Shown: positions 34,150 through 47,639, counted from the first letter of the stretch. The stretch: DNA of 64,000 bases from Ochotona curzoniae (GCF_017591425.1 NW_024467120.1:2666001-2730000); one strand, 5' to 3'. The notes: a model not told the origin generated them from the sequence alone. Translations and numbers: made by a program.

Positions 34150-37100
34150 CATGTTTTGTTTCATTTCCCTTGACCCTTCATTTACCTCTGGCCTTCTTCC
34201 CTTGAAAGTAAGGAGTAAACTGAGGCATTTAAATAGATTCTGGTCCCTCAACTGATTCTCTCTTAGACCTGAAAGCTACAACTTGAGGTATTCTTGATTC
34301 TTGTTTCATATTTCCTACCTTCCCTGGTGCAGCCATCAGTTTCAGGTCCTTCTGCCCTAAGGAGATGCCATGCCCCACTCCCGAGTTCTGCACTGCCTCC
34401 ATTATGTTTCAGATGCTGCTGCTCTGTGTGCTGTAGGCCTTTCACAACTTGTTTTCTGTCGAAAGGGTTGTTGCTTGCTGGCAGGGGCAGCTCGCCTTCC
34501 CCCTCCCCTCCACCTCACTTGTACTGTGAATGGATCTCTTAATCCTCTCAATATATTCATCTGAAAAGTAGGTGGGCAGCTAGTTTGTGTATATGTGAAT
34601 GAATTTTGTAAGAAAACTGGGGAAGAAGTGTACATCCCAGTCATTCTGCAAAGAAAACAACTTGAACTTCCAAAGGGGCACATCTTCATTGTGTCAGAAA
34701 CTAAAGGCAGTCAGAGATATTGGCTGTGTGTTTATGCACTGATGATGTGAGCACCAAATATATGAAGTTTTGCCTGTATGTCATCATAAATTAGTGTGCG
34801 AAGTGCTAACTTTTGGAGCTCTTGATTGGCGTTAATGCCAGCTGGACCTATAGGAGAGACATGTTTTTATTTTATCTTAAGCCTGTGGGGTAGTGTGATG
34901 ATGTTGTAAGGGTTCAGACACCTGAATACCCACCCACATGTTGTCGCTAGTCCAAGGCAGAGTGTCATTAGCTGTCTGTGATCGTGTGATGTGCCTGAAA
35001 ATCTCCCTTCAAGGGATGCAAATTATGTGATACGGAAAGCCAGATTCTTGCATGTCATTTAGTCCGAACAACCCAAAGCTTCAAATATGCATGTCTTCTT
35101 TATTCATCTAAGAGAGTTCTCAGCAGTGCCCCTGTGTTTACCCCTGTGTCCTGTGATTGTGAGCTCCTTGGCCCTGCAATGAGGCCATTGTTCTGCAACC
35201 CGCTTGCCATAGCAGCCTCCTCTTAGTATTGTCTTTAATCATTTTTCTTCTCAGTGTGGAAGGTAGCTTCTAACCTCAGAGTGGTCAGTCCTGGCCCACT
35301 GGACTGTCAGATCCTTCTGCTTAGGTGATAGAAGCTGGATTTGTATTTCCTGGGGATCGCTAAGATTGATTTTTCCTGTCATTTAGGTTACGTGATAAGG
35401 CATATGTTTGGTTTCTCGATGAGAAATTAAAAGGACACTGAGATGGACCAAGAGAAATTAGGAGCTCGAACAGAGGATTCAAGATGATTGGATATAAAAG
35501 CAGAACTTTGCGTTGTAGGACATTGTCTACAATTCAGTTTTGTTTCTCCTTCAAGGCACTGTGTTATTTTAGTGGTTATGCCAGTTGTGTGAAGGATGAC
35601 AAACCAGTGAAAGGGGCAAAAGTGCAGGGAGAATCAGCCCTTTCCCCCACAGAGGTGTCAGAACAGGCACTGCGATGTCCTCACAGTTCTGGTCATCAGA
35701 GTCCCGTGCGTCTGGGCTGGTCTTGCAATCTTTCCTTAGGATATGACTCCTTCTAGACAGTTTGGTGTGCGTTGGCCAAGTTCAGCAGTCAGAGGTCTAT
35801 TGTGTTTTATTTATGTTTGCCTTGGAATCTCAGTGAAGAATGTTCCTCCTCCTTTGCTCTGGCTGTGGGAAGGGGGGGAGGGCTTTTGTCTTAGCTTGGC
35901 CAGAATAGGCCCCTTATGGCGGTCCCAGGGAGCTGCTTAGCAACTCTGCTACGTGTACGTTGGAGATGGCTGCTGGCTGGCTTCTTCGTGGCTCAAGATG
36001 TGCCTTTTAAGCTTAAGGGTCATCCCTCCTCCTCTTGCTTCTGAACTAGGATAAAATGTTAGAGTCCAGCGTTGTCTTCTCTACCCCAGTATCCATGTTG
36101 CTAAAATAACAGTGTCAAATTTTTTATCTTAACACATTTTCTGAAAAATTAAGCAGGCAGTTTCAGATTTCTGAAGAACATATCATGGCAATGATTGGTT
36201 GTGATCAAAGGCCGTTAGGGAAATTTGTAAATGCATAAATCAATCTTTTGTCCATATTTTGGAGTGGATGTAAAATGCATAGAAATGTGTGTGTGTTTTT
36301 GAAGTCTGTGGCTTTTATTTAGGGGAGTCATAGGTTGGGGAATCTTAGGATCATGTTTCCTTGTCTACAGTGGGACATCTCTTTAGCTGATTCAGAGCAG
36401 ACAAAGGGGACCCTTCCTCGCTTCAGATGGTGTTTCCCAGAGGAATGGATAATTGTTTTCCATAAGCCGAGGTGTGACACTATCTTCATGTGCACCTCAT
36501 TGATTGTAAGTGTGTCACTGACATCTGCCTGTGACTGTCACTCCTCCTCCACCACATCAGCATGTTGGTCCGAAGGAGCTCAGTGGGCCTCCCCACCCCA
36601 GCCTTTAGCAGCTTTCCAGCTGACCAGCCTTTGTGCAGTTGGGGTTGAACTCTGTATTCAGGCCGGCCCACACAGCTGGCCCAAGCCAAATCTTTACCAG
36701 CAAAGAATGTTTAAAAAGCCAGGAGTCCATGTTCTTTCAAAATCGGAGCCTCCGTACGCTTGATTTTTTTTCACTAGTAATGGCGGCATACCATGCTTTC
36801 TCACTGCCTCAGAGAGAGTCCTGCAGCCAAGGGGGCTTTATAAAATTTTCTTCTCTCAAGTCAAGAGGGCTGCAAGCATGCACACATGCATGCGCATACA
36901 TGCACACTGATTGCTGCAGAAAATGAAAGCTCTGGCTGCTTGACTGTTTAATATGTAATGTGATACCTTTTCTCGCAGTGACAGGCTGACAGACGGCATT
37001 GGCTCTGTAGTACAGAATTACCTTTTGTGAGCCTCTTCCATAGCAAAGCTAACGCATTGCCTCTCCCTAAGATGCTAAGAAGGTGGTGCACTCCAGATGT

Positions 37101-37819
37101 TTTAGGAGCACTGGAGCAGCTTCAAAGCCCTCCTGGTTTTTCCTGTCTTTTTAACCCTTGTTTTGGTATGGCTTTTGTGGAAATCAATTGAATTTTGGTT
37201 TCATGTTCTGTCATGTATGCGTAGCTAATGGGAAAAGACTGGCAATACTTCTTTGTTTTTAAAACATCATGAAAGCATAAAGACTGCACCCTCCATGCTT
37301 TATTTTTCAGATGTTTAGGGCAGAATCTTCTTCTTTGTATGTGTGCTCTGAAATCTGTGGTAATCCTCAGAAATTCCTTCAGCTCTAAGGAATCTTTGGT
37401 CTGATCTGTGTTCACTTATCCTACCTGCTGTGATGTCAAGGCAAGAGGGAGTTGATCTAACACATTATGTCTCCAGTCTGGAACAGGAATTCCTATTCCC
37501 ATGCTGCTGCTCCAGAATGAGAATGAACCTGTTTTTATTGTATTTTCCCTCTTGGCTTTGGAAGTCTTTTCATTTCTTGGTAATCTGGGAGCTGCAGTGA
37601 ATAGCTTCTAAAATTGCAGAACTGTGTGATGGCAAGGTTCCCTTGTGTCTGATTTCTGTGGAGCTCTCAGCCTTGTGGTAGCTGGGTGGTCAAGTGACTT
37701 TGACTTACTGCTGTTGTCACCCGACAGTGACCAACCAAGGTTGCAGGCACAGTAGCGATTTGGAATTTTCAACACACATGTATCGCTTTTTTCTTTTATG
37801 TATAACCCACTGCATATTA

Positions 37820-38133
37820 TTATTTTTTAAAAGATTTATTTATTTTTATTGGAAAGTTAGATATACAGAGAGGAAGATCTTCTGTCCGATGGTTCACTTC
37901 CCAAGCAGCTGCAATGGCTGGAGCTAAGCTGATCCAAAGCCAGGAGCCTCTTCTGGGTCTCTCACGTGGATGCAGGGTCCCAAGGCTTTGTGCTTTCCTC
38001 AGCTGCTTTCTCAGGCCACAAGCAGGGAGCTGGATGGGAAGTGGAGCTGCCAGGATTAGAACCGGCACCCATATGGGATCCTGAGGTATGTTCAAGGCGA
38101 GGACTTAAACCACTACGCTATCACGCCAGGCCA
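37820..38133 (-). mobile_element. Young CSINE-type SINE with perfect 16-bp target-site duplication
   Basis: From AAAAGATTTATTTATTTTTATTGG to CGCTATCACGCCAGGCC. The flanks are identical: AACCCACTGCATATTA at 37804-37819 and 38134-38149. This is the longest perfect duplication in the window and ends the repeat-poor stretch. Confidence 0.95.
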
Positions 38134-38149
38134 AACCCACTGCATATTA

Positions 38150-39795
38150 ATACAGGAAAACAAATTGTAATGCAAGGAGCCTGGTTCTTTGGGCCATTTA
38201 ATTTCTTCTGCTTAACCTGCTGACTCCATAAAAAAGGTTTGTATGGGGGTGGAGGGGTAGGGGGAAAATATGTTTGAATGGTAGGGATGCCATTTTGTTT
38301 GTTAGTTCACATTGATGAAATGTTTTTTGAAACTGGAGACAGGGTTTTGTCAGGCAGGACAAAGGCAGCACACATTGGCCTGTGTGCTGTTAGGACAGTG
38401 TCTGCCCTGTGGCATCATGTTCCTCTTGCTGACTTGGCTCTCTCGGACTGGACAGGTTGCTTGATTTGGTTTGAACCTTCCAGATGAAATGGCTAGCCAA
38501 TGCAGTGGCTCTGTGCGAAGGGGCGGGGGTGTGGATTTGAGAAAAAGAACATGACCGGGCATAATCCTGTCATGCAGACTGTAACTAAAGGGAAATTACT
38601 CTTTGTCTGGGCCTGTGTATCCACAATGGGAGTACCGAAACGAAGAAAGTTGATTGTGTATAGAATATTCAGTCCTGGCGCTTGATAAAAACCTGCAAGA
38701 AGCTGTGGTCCTTTAACTCCAAGAGCAGATCACTGATTGCCTGTGGATGATGAGCCTTGCTTTCCCTAATGAGAGTTTGGAGCATCAGTATGACTTCTGT
38801 TTCGGGTGATCACGCATAGCCGTCTCAGAAGGTGTTGTAGGGAATCACGTGATCACTGCTTTAATTGCTTCAGTGTTGCCCAGTCATACCTTTGGATCAA
38901 TGCACCTTACATGGAGCACACATAAAGTGCATTATCTCCCAGCTGCTTCTCATGTAGTATGTCTTCATGCAGTTTCTCTGAATTTGTGTCTTTATTTGTT
39001 AGAGTCTGTAAGGTTATTAACAAACGTAGTCTGAACAGTGGCCATGGATATACCTCACTGTAAACTGTATTGTGTCAGATTCTGCAATCATTTTCTGTTG
39101 CCTGTGACCTAATTTGTTCTCTCACACTGTTTTGTAGTGACTTTGGGCAGCTAACTCTTTTTCTTACTGACATGGCTACTGTAGCCAGGTTCTTTAAATA
39201 TGGTCCCTAGACCGGCCAAAACAGCATGAACTTCCCAGAGAATTTGTCAAATTGGGGCATCCTTGTATGTGTGAGGCCTAGTAGTCTGCGTCTCCCAAGT
39301 GCTTCTGATGTATTTGTTTCCTTGGGAGAAACACTGGATCATATCAGAAGAAAAAGACTAAAGCTGTCATTACTCTCTGTCTTCCTGCTCAGCTAATTGC
39401 TATCATGTATGGAAGTTTAAGGAGTGTTTTCTCCCAGTGTCTTATCTCCCACTGCTAGTTCTGATTAGTTCTTCCTTGATCCACTTCCACTCCTTCTCTT
39501 TATTTTCCAATTCTAGCACCCCTTGTTTTTGTTTGTTTTATTTTTTAAGAGGCAATTCTTGACCTTTCTGTGTTTGGAATTTCTGATTGAGTGCCTTAGT
39601 TTTTATTAACCAGCACTTCCCCCTTATTTTTTTCCCCTTATCCAACACATGCAGCTTATCTTTTTGCACATACTAACAGTCTCTTCTCACTAGAATTTAG
39701 GTTTTGTTTGCACCTGCACCCTCAGAGGCCTGTGAGATGTGAAGTAAACAAATGGAGGAACTCTGAGCCTGTATCTCCTTCTCTATTCTCCTTTG
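38150..39795. other. Intron 2 stretch with nothing recognised
   Basis: About 1.65 kb without an identified repeat or gene. Confidence 0.5.
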
Positions 39796-39816
39796 TATAC
39801 ATACATACATACATAC
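39796..39816. repeat. (ATAC)n microsatellite
   Basis: About five consecutive ATAC/TACA units. Confidence 0.9.
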
Positions 39817-39924
39817 TTACTATTGAAAAATTTAAAACTCACTAAGACTGGACTGAAATTTATGGTGCATATCCCACTTCTGTCTATATATTACATTGCT
39901 GGGCAAGTTTATTTTATTTTCAGA

Positions 39925-40090
39925 GATTTTTATTTTTTTAATTCATTTGAAATGCAGAGAGAGAGATAATGTGAGGTACCATCTGTTTATTGGTTCACTC
40001 GATAAATGGCCACAATGGCTGGTGCTTGGGCTGGGCCTGGGCATTTAGGAGTCCAGAGTTCCTTTTGGGTCTCCCATATGCAGTTTCCAT
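39925..40090 (-). mobile_element. 5'-truncated CSINE-type fragment
   Basis: GAGATTTTTATTTTTTTAATTC, ATGCAGAGAGAGAGATAATG, TTGGTTCACTCGATAAATGGCCAC and TTTTGGGTCTCCCATATG are present. The element stops there, so its 5' half is missing. Confidence 0.65.
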
Positions 40091-40442
40091 ATAGTTGGGT
40101 CTCTTTTTTTGCCTTAAATTTAAAATTCTCCTGGTTGCCTTTTTCTTTTGGAGGTTGTGTCATTCTTTGTTTCTGTATTATAGACTTAAAGCCACATTGG
40201 TCTACATGAATAGACATGAGGTTTTATTTACCATATTGTAGTAGTTTTCCAACCTTATGTTATTACTTATATTCTGAAATGGTGTAAGACTTGATAATGT
40301 GAAATGTACATGTAATAGGACAGGTCCCAGGGTTTTATGTAAGTTAAGTCTGTTCTTTGATATAAGAGACTTTAACATGATATAATTTGACCACATATAT
40401 GGAATATTGTATTTCAGAAGTTTTGTTTGTGTGTATGTGTGT

Positions 40443-40742
40443 TTTTAAAGATTTATCCATGTGTTTTGAAGGTACAGTGTCAGAAAGTAAGGAAAGTTAA
40501 TTTTTTTATCCTCTAATTTACTGCCCAAATGGCTGTAACACCCAGTTCTGAGCCAGGGTGAAGCCAAGAATTTGGAACTTCATGTGGGTCTCCCACATGG
40601 GTGACGAGAGCCAATGTCTTTAGGCCATCATCTGCTTCTCTATAAGCTTTAGCAGGAAGTAGAAGAGGTGGGACTTGAACTGACATTCCAATATGGAATG
40701 TCAGCCTCAATCGGTAGCTTAAAACATTGTACCACAAAGCCA
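40443..40742 (-). mobile_element. Old CSINE-type SINE
   Basis: TTTTTAAAGATTTATCCATGTG, TTTACTGCCCAAATGGC, CATGTGGGTCTCCCACATGGGTG and GTACCACAAAGCCAAC. The GGACTTGAACTGACATTCC part retains the old B-box region. Confidence 0.7.
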
Positions 40743-40749
40743 ACTGGCT

Positions 40750-41987
<1,238 letters not shown>

Positions 41988-42310
41988 TAAATTAAGCATG
42001 AATAAATTAGAGGTATAATGGAATAAACAAAACATGTTTCATAATAATTGGCCATTGAGTTGCCAGCATGTTCTTTGTGTTATAACTGTTTGAATTGACT
42101 CTCTTCAGTAGTAATCTCAAGGGCATGTCAGGTAGTGTTTGCCACTGCTGAGGACAGATGTTTCTTTAAATTCAACAAATTAAATGTGCTGGTTCCGAAG
42201 TGTGTACTGCTTTTTTTTTTTTAACTTCTTGTTAGGAAATCAGAAGTAACACTGTGTGCATTTTAAAAATCCATTGGTGTTTAGTTAAGTTAGTAGTTGT
42301 GGAAGTCATT

Positions 42311-42565
42311 TTTCAAAAGGATTTATTTTTATTTGAGAGAACAAGAGAGAACTTCCTTCCACTGGGTTACTCTCCAGATATCTGCAGTGCCCTGGACTGG
42401 ACTGAGCTGGAGCCGCAGCAGGCGTTCCATGTGGGTTGCAGGGACCCAGCGCTGTGACTGTGTTTGGCTTCTTTCTCAGACATGCTGGCACTCCAGCTGG
42501 AGTTCTAACATGGGATGGCGGCATCACAGGCAGCAGCTTGAACTACTGTACCACAGTTCTAGTTC
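42311..42565 (-). mobile_element. Old CSINE-type SINE
   Basis: TTTTTCAAAAGGATTTATTTTTATTTG, ACTGAGCTGGAGCCGCAGCAGG, TCCATGTGGGTTGCAGGGACCC and GAACTACTGTACCACAG. It lies directly next to the plus-strand L1-like 3' end. Confidence 0.65.
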
Positions 42566-42574
42566 TGGATATTC

Positions 42575-42895
42575 TTGAAATTCAGCCAATAGAGGGTGGC
42601 GTCATCCTCGGATTGGTGAAATCAGCCACATTTCAGAACTATCCAAACCACTTGGTCAGAACCCTCGAGATATGTACACATTGAGACTCTGGGTCAACAT
42701 AAGTTGGTGGTTCCTCATCCCTGGGTATGGGGCATGTGGAAAGTCATGAGTGGTTTCCGTTTCCCCCAGGAACAACAGGAAGAAATAGCAAATTTGAAAA
42801 GTAATGAGTTCGCCCACTTTTCCCTAAACCTTGATCCACCTCACCCCAATCAACCATGTAATCATTATTAAAAAATAAAATTCACAAAAAAAAAT
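42575..42895 (+). mobile_element. L1-like 3' end with poly(A) tail (copy E)
   Basis: Sense strand plus. TTTCAGAACTATCCAAACCACTT corresponds to the AACTATCAAAACCACTT block of the minus-strand copies. The end reads AATCAACCATGTAATCATTATT, then AAAAAATAAAATTC and a run of A. The family therefore has a defined 3' end with an AATAAA signal and a tail, which rules out an LTR structure. Only about 0.3 kb remains, and none of the tandem array is included. Confidence 0.75.
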
Positions 42896-42899
42896 GAAC

Positions 42900-44720
42900 C
42901 AATAAATTACTGCCATGACTTCCCTAAACAGGTTTGAGAATGTTTGATAAAGATGTTAGCTGTGGAATTTTGATAAGAATTTGTGGTTTCATGGTCAATC
43001 AGTTCAGAAGATAATGTTTTTAATTGGGTGTTTTTGAAATCCTTTGCTTTATGTTTTTCTTAATATTCACATATTATTTCTTTTTAATATTTATGATACT
43101 TCCTTTACTTTGGTGATATTTAATGTCTTCTTAGATTCTAGCTTCATATCTTTGCAGAATTGCTTGACAGTTTGCGGAAAAGAAAAAAGCTGCTTTTGGA
43201 CTGGGATTTGTTTACTCATTCTGTAGACTGATGTAGATGGTTGTTTGCAAAGGAGAATTGAGAAAAGCAAAAGATGAGCCATGTGTATATACTTAAAATT
43301 ATTAAAAAGTTATGCAGTGGAAATTTGAGACTTAAGAGTTCAACTCCTTCAGCTGTTTTTCTCCATAGTCAAGTGTCTTGGTTTAAATAGACCACAACAT
43401 GTCGAGAATGTATTGATTTCATCTTTCTTGTCTTAATTCCCGTCAGTGTTTGGGATGATGTTGGCTTGGTGATGAGCTAGCGTTTGCATATCATGTGCTA
43501 GTGTGCTGGGCTTGGTAGCTGTATTCTTTTCAAAAGCACACGATTGGTCTTTTCAGTGTTGAACCTTTCCTACCTCTCAGATTTATAAAATGCATCATCA
43601 TAAGAGAAAGAATTTAAGGGATTTGTTAGCAGTCTCCTCAGTAAATATATTGGGATGTGTAATAGGAAGATGTTAATGCGTCTGGCATGAAGGCTCACAT
43701 CTGCTTGGGTAACAGAATTTTCTGAGATTGTGGATGGCAAAGATAATCCCTTGCTGAGCGTGGGTCAAGCTCTGAAGAAGGGTTAATGCACTCCAGGCGC
43801 TTGGAGATTTGTCCCTTCTTCCCAGTGCTTCTCTTGAGATGATTGTGCTAGGCTTCCTCTGTGCCTAGGAATATGATGTGCTGCGGCAGCTTAGCTCACG
43901 GCAGTCATTTAACTAGAATTCTTTAGTACAGTTGAAATGAAAAGGCCTTTCAGGGTTAGCTTAAGGAAAAGTGGATCAATATGAGTCTTCCTGTACACTG
44001 TGTATCATGTCTGTCTTACCAGATGCAAATATTCATAGCAGCCTACATAGGTTAGGTACTGATGAAGGTTTGATGCAGTAGGATTCTTCTGCAGACTGGT
44101 CCTGGGTGGCCTTGATAGCATGTAGAAAGAGGCCTTGGTAACTTGTACTGATTCCACCCCCACCTTGGGGGAGGAGGGTACAGTTTTGAAAGAAACTTAC
44201 TATGTGTAATATAAATAATAACTTGTAATAGTTTGGGTTTTTGTTAAATTTGGCAGGAACCCTGTCTTCCAGGGCCAGGAGTGTGAGTTGGAACCAGGTT
44301 CCTGAAGAGCTCGATCAGGAGCCTGTTGAGATATCGGTGCTCAGCCGTCACTTGTCTTACAAATACTTTGTGTGCCTCTCCCAGTGCACCCTAAGTAACA
44401 AGATTAAGTGCTTCTTTTGAAGAGTGGATTCAAGCACTATGTGGATCTTTGGCAGTTTGTTCCCCCATGGAATGTAAATCCTGAAGCATTGTATCATATG
44501 TAGAGGTGAAACAACCCATTTTATGCTTGACCGTGCACATTCTTGGGGAATGTTTGGACGTTCTTGGGGAAAACTCTTAAATTATGGCTCATTATTTATG
44601 TATCTTTGGGTTCAGGAAGAAATTTTAATGTTTTAAAGAATGGTGTGATTTGCTATAATATTGTTACATATTTAATATTTCTTTGTATGTATGTGTAGGT
44701 ACATGTTGTTACATCAATAA
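42900..44720. other. Intron 3 stretch with nothing recognised
   Basis: About 1.8 kb of A/T-leaning DNA. No repeat or exon was identified. Confidence 0.5.
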
Positions 44721-44721
44721 C

Positions 44722-45052
44722 CCTTTTTTTTTAAAAAAAGATTTCTTTATTTTTATTGGAATGGCAGATATATAGAGCGAAGGTGATACAGAGAGGAAGA
44801 TCTTCCATCCAGTGGTTCATTCCCCAGTGGCTGCGATGGCTGGAGCTAAGATGATCCAAAGCCAGGAGCCAGAAGCTTCTTCCAGTCTTCCATACAAGTG
44901 TTGGCTTTTGGGCCGCCCCTAACTGCTTTCCCAGGCCACAGGCAGGGAGCTGCATCAGAAATGGAGCAGCTGGGACATGAAGCGGCGCATGCATGGGATC
45001 CTGGTGTGTGCAAGGCGAGGACTTTGTCCACTAGGCTGCTGTGCCAGACCTT
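44722..45052 (-). mobile_element. CSINE-type SINE
   Basis: T tract, AAAAAAAGATTTCTTTATTTTTATTGG, ATCTTCCATCCAGTGGTTCATTCC and TAGGCTGCTGTGCCAG. The central CCGGGTCTCCC region is shortened (CTTCCAGTCTTCCATAC). Confidence 0.88.
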
Positions 45053-45075
45053 CTAGTCCTTTTCAATGGAGGACT

Positions 45076-45213
45076 TTTTTTTTTAATTTCAAAACTTTTT
45101 TTTTATTGGAAAGGCGGATACACACACACAAAAGGCAATATAAAGCAAGATCTTCTGCCCACCTGCTCACTCCCCAAGTGGCCGTAATGGCTGGAGCTGA
45201 GCTGATCTGAACC
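45076..45213 (-). mobile_element. 5'-truncated CSINE-type SINE
   Basis: Starts with a T tract and AATTTCAAAAC, then TTATTGGAAAGGCGGATAC and CACTCCCCAAGTGGCCG. It breaks off after GAGCTGATCTGAACC. It lies only about 25 bases from the preceding SINE in the same orientation. Confidence 0.85.
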
Positions 45214-45329
45214 CCCGCAGTCAGTATATTCTTTCAGTCATTGTCAAATGGATTATACATTAATATATTTTTCATTATGTACAGTGGAAACGTTATAGTG
45301 AATAGCCTTTAGATAGTGTTTGTAACTTA

Positions 45330-45560
45330 TCAATTGAAAGGTGAAATAGAGGAACATAATTTCATCAGCTGGATCACTCCCCAAGTGCCTGCAACACGCA
45401 GGGTTGTGTGAGGGTGAATGTGAGAGGCTGGAATAACATCTGTTTTTGTGGAATCATTGGGTGCCAAGCAATTGAGCCATGATCTACTGTTTCCCAAGGT
45501 GCAGTAGCAGAAAACCAGGTGTTTGGACTGGAATAAGCACTCGGATAGTGAATGATGCTT
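45330..45560 (-). mobile_element. Old SINE-like fragment
   Basis: TTTCATCAGCTGGATCACTCCCC, AAGTGCCTGCAAC and TGGACTGGAATAAGCACTCGG are recognisable in antisense order. Confidence 0.5.
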
Positions 45561-45617
45561 TGCAAGTGTTGTCTTAATTTTGGTTTGCTACAACACCTAC
45601 CCCTGAGACTTAGCCTT

Positions 45618-45676
45618 TCATTTTCTTTCTCCTTTCTTCCCCTTCCCCTTCCCCTTCCCTTCTTTCCCTTCTCTTT
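45618..45676. repeat. Pyrimidine-rich (CCCCTT)n tract
   Basis: CTTCCCCTTCCCCTTCCCCTT-type repeats of about 60 bases, next to the next SINE tail. Confidence 0.85.
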
Positions 45677-45965
45677 TAAAATACAATTATTTATTTGAAA
45701 GGCAAGGTGATGGAGACGGGAGATAATGAGATTTTCCCATCCTCCGCATCACCCCCGAAGTGGTTCCAGTTGCTACAGCAGGACTAGCTTAACACAATAG
45801 TTCAGAGCTCTCTCGGGATAGGTAAATGCTTAGACCATCATTGACTGCCTTCCCTGTCCATTAACACGAATATGGCATCAGAAGTGAAGCAGCCAGTACT
45901 CACTCCCATGTGGGATGTTGATGTCATAAGCAGTGGCTTCATGTGTTGCGCCATAAGCCTGCCTT
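45677..45965 (-). mobile_element. Old CSINE-type SINE
   Basis: TTTAAAATACAATTATTTATTTG, AAAGGCAAGGTGATGG, CCCCGAAGTGGTTCCAG, AAGTGAAGCAGCCAGTACTC and CCCATGTGGGATG, ending at TTGCGCCATAAGCC. Confidence 0.7.
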
Positions 45966-46970
45966 GAGGCTTTCTCTTTAATAACCACCCTCTTCTATGT
46001 GTGATGATGGCCATGTCTAGCTTATTGCCCTGATTCTGCTCATCTTCTACCACTTTGTTTTTGCAAAATGTGTGTCCCTCTAGAAGCATCTCCGTGTTTG
46101 CAGAAACCAGGTTTTGGTTATAGACTAATAGTGAGATACTCTCTGGAAGGACGATTTGTGGATAAGGATTATTAGGCTCATGGAGAGGATGCTGTAAAAG
46201 ATGATGATGGTATAGATTTGACATAGGTGAATTGAAAATGCAACATGCCTGATCCAAAAGAGGCATTTGAGTGGAGCATTGGAATATAGGGTAAATTGTT
46301 TCTGTATTATCCATGGGTGATGGAATGTAAAAAGGACAGTGGCAGTTCCTGAGGGACATCTGGAAAGAAGCCTTGAGTGCAGTAGATTGGCTTAGAACGT
46401 GTGATGCAACCAGACTGTGTGGCTTCTTACTGGGGGCATGGCGTTTTCTTTTGTGTCCTTGGATGGCGTGTTAAGTGTACTCACGTGTAAGATGTGTATT
46501 ACATTAAATAAGTACAGATGGGTCCTCCACAACGGGAGACTTTGTGGAAGAGAAGTACGCTCTGAGCATTATGAATGTTACGTATCTTTAGCACATGGAT
46601 TGCTGCATGTGAATATGCACATTTATTGGCAACTTCTCAAACAGGTTTCAAAGGGGTTTTTGGTTTGTGAACATTGTGATTTATGCCTTTCCTCTAAGGC
46701 GCCCCATTGCAGCTATCTGTGGGCAGATGGAAAATTGTGGGTGCAAGTACATCCTTTGAAGTTACTGAGTCACAGGAAGGACCCTGTGGTGTGTGGTGTA
46801 AATTTCTTCCACTGAGCTTAGTGTGACCTAGTATTTTCTTGCCTGCAAGTAGGTATGAGTGGGATCAAGTTGTAGTTTGGGAAGACAGGGTGTGGGTGAG
46901 TGGATTCCATCACAATTAGTCACCACTTCACCTGGAGGCAAAGGTGCCTGTTGCTCAATGCTAAGATCCG
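45966..46970. other. Unclassified intron 3 stretch with two open frames
   Basis: A minus-strand frame enters from the SINE and stays open to a Met at 46359 (173 codons, about 130 of them in this stretch). A plus-strand frame (132 codons) runs 46417-46815. Neither has a recognisable domain, splice context or codon bias that I can point to. I treat both as chance or as remnants of an unidentified old element. Confidence 0.3.
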
Positions 46971-47088
46971 TTGTTAGCACCAACAGCCAGACGAAATATG
47001 GAGTTTAGACTTCTTGGGTATTTTAAAGTTTTATTTATTTATTTCAAAGGTTTACTTTGTATATTTGAATGGCTGCAAAGGCAGGTGG

Positions 47089-47110
47089 GTGTGTGTGAGA
47101 GTGTGTGTGT

Positions 47111-47141
<31 letters not shown>

Positions 47142-47143
47142 GG
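47089..47143. repeat. (GT)n/(GA)n compound microsatellite
   Basis: GTGTGTGTGAGAGTGTGTGTG passes into a GA run of about 35 bases. The sequence around it (ATTTATTTATTTC upstream) suggests it grew from the purine-rich part of a SINE tail. Confidence 0.85.
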
Positions 47144-47639
47144 GAGATTCCTTCTGTCTTCTAGATCACAGATTCGGCCTACTGGACTGTTTCCGTGTAT
47201 GGCTTCTAAAGGTTCTAGACTTCTTTGTTTCCAAAGTTTACATTCACAGTCTTGTCCTGCTATCAAAAGAGGGAGAGTTGAATTCCAAGTGGCTTTTTAG
47301 GAATGGGCTGGGAGAGTGATGTTATCTGTTGGATAGAGTGTTGTAAGCATGAAATCAAGAAGTAAAGTTAAGAATAGTGCTGCTCTTCATAAAAGAAGAG
47401 CTTCTTAGAGGAAGAGTTTGGAAGCAGGTTGTGAACATAGTTTGCTGGTAGGCTGTGTTCCAGTGCTAGGGGAACATTTGATGTTTCTGGTGTCTTGAGT
47501 CTTGGCTAAAGTCCAGGCCATTTTTCTCGTAGAAATTTTTATTACTCTATTATTCCTAGTGGTCAGGCTTTCTTCCCGTCTTCATCTGCACATTGCGACA
47601 TGCAGCGATTGTTTTTGAGCATAAGCAGAAGGCTTTCAC

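Larger units (their letters stand above)
31950..37800. other. Long repeat-poor stretch of intron 2
   Basis: About 5.9 kb in which I recognise no SINE or L1-like copy, the longest such stretch in the window. Repeat depletion inside a long developmental-gene intron often accompanies constrained regulatory DNA. The strongest internal candidates are listed separately. An A/T tract sits at about 33926-33948. I found no coding exon with conserved-looking splice sites. Confidence 0.5.
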
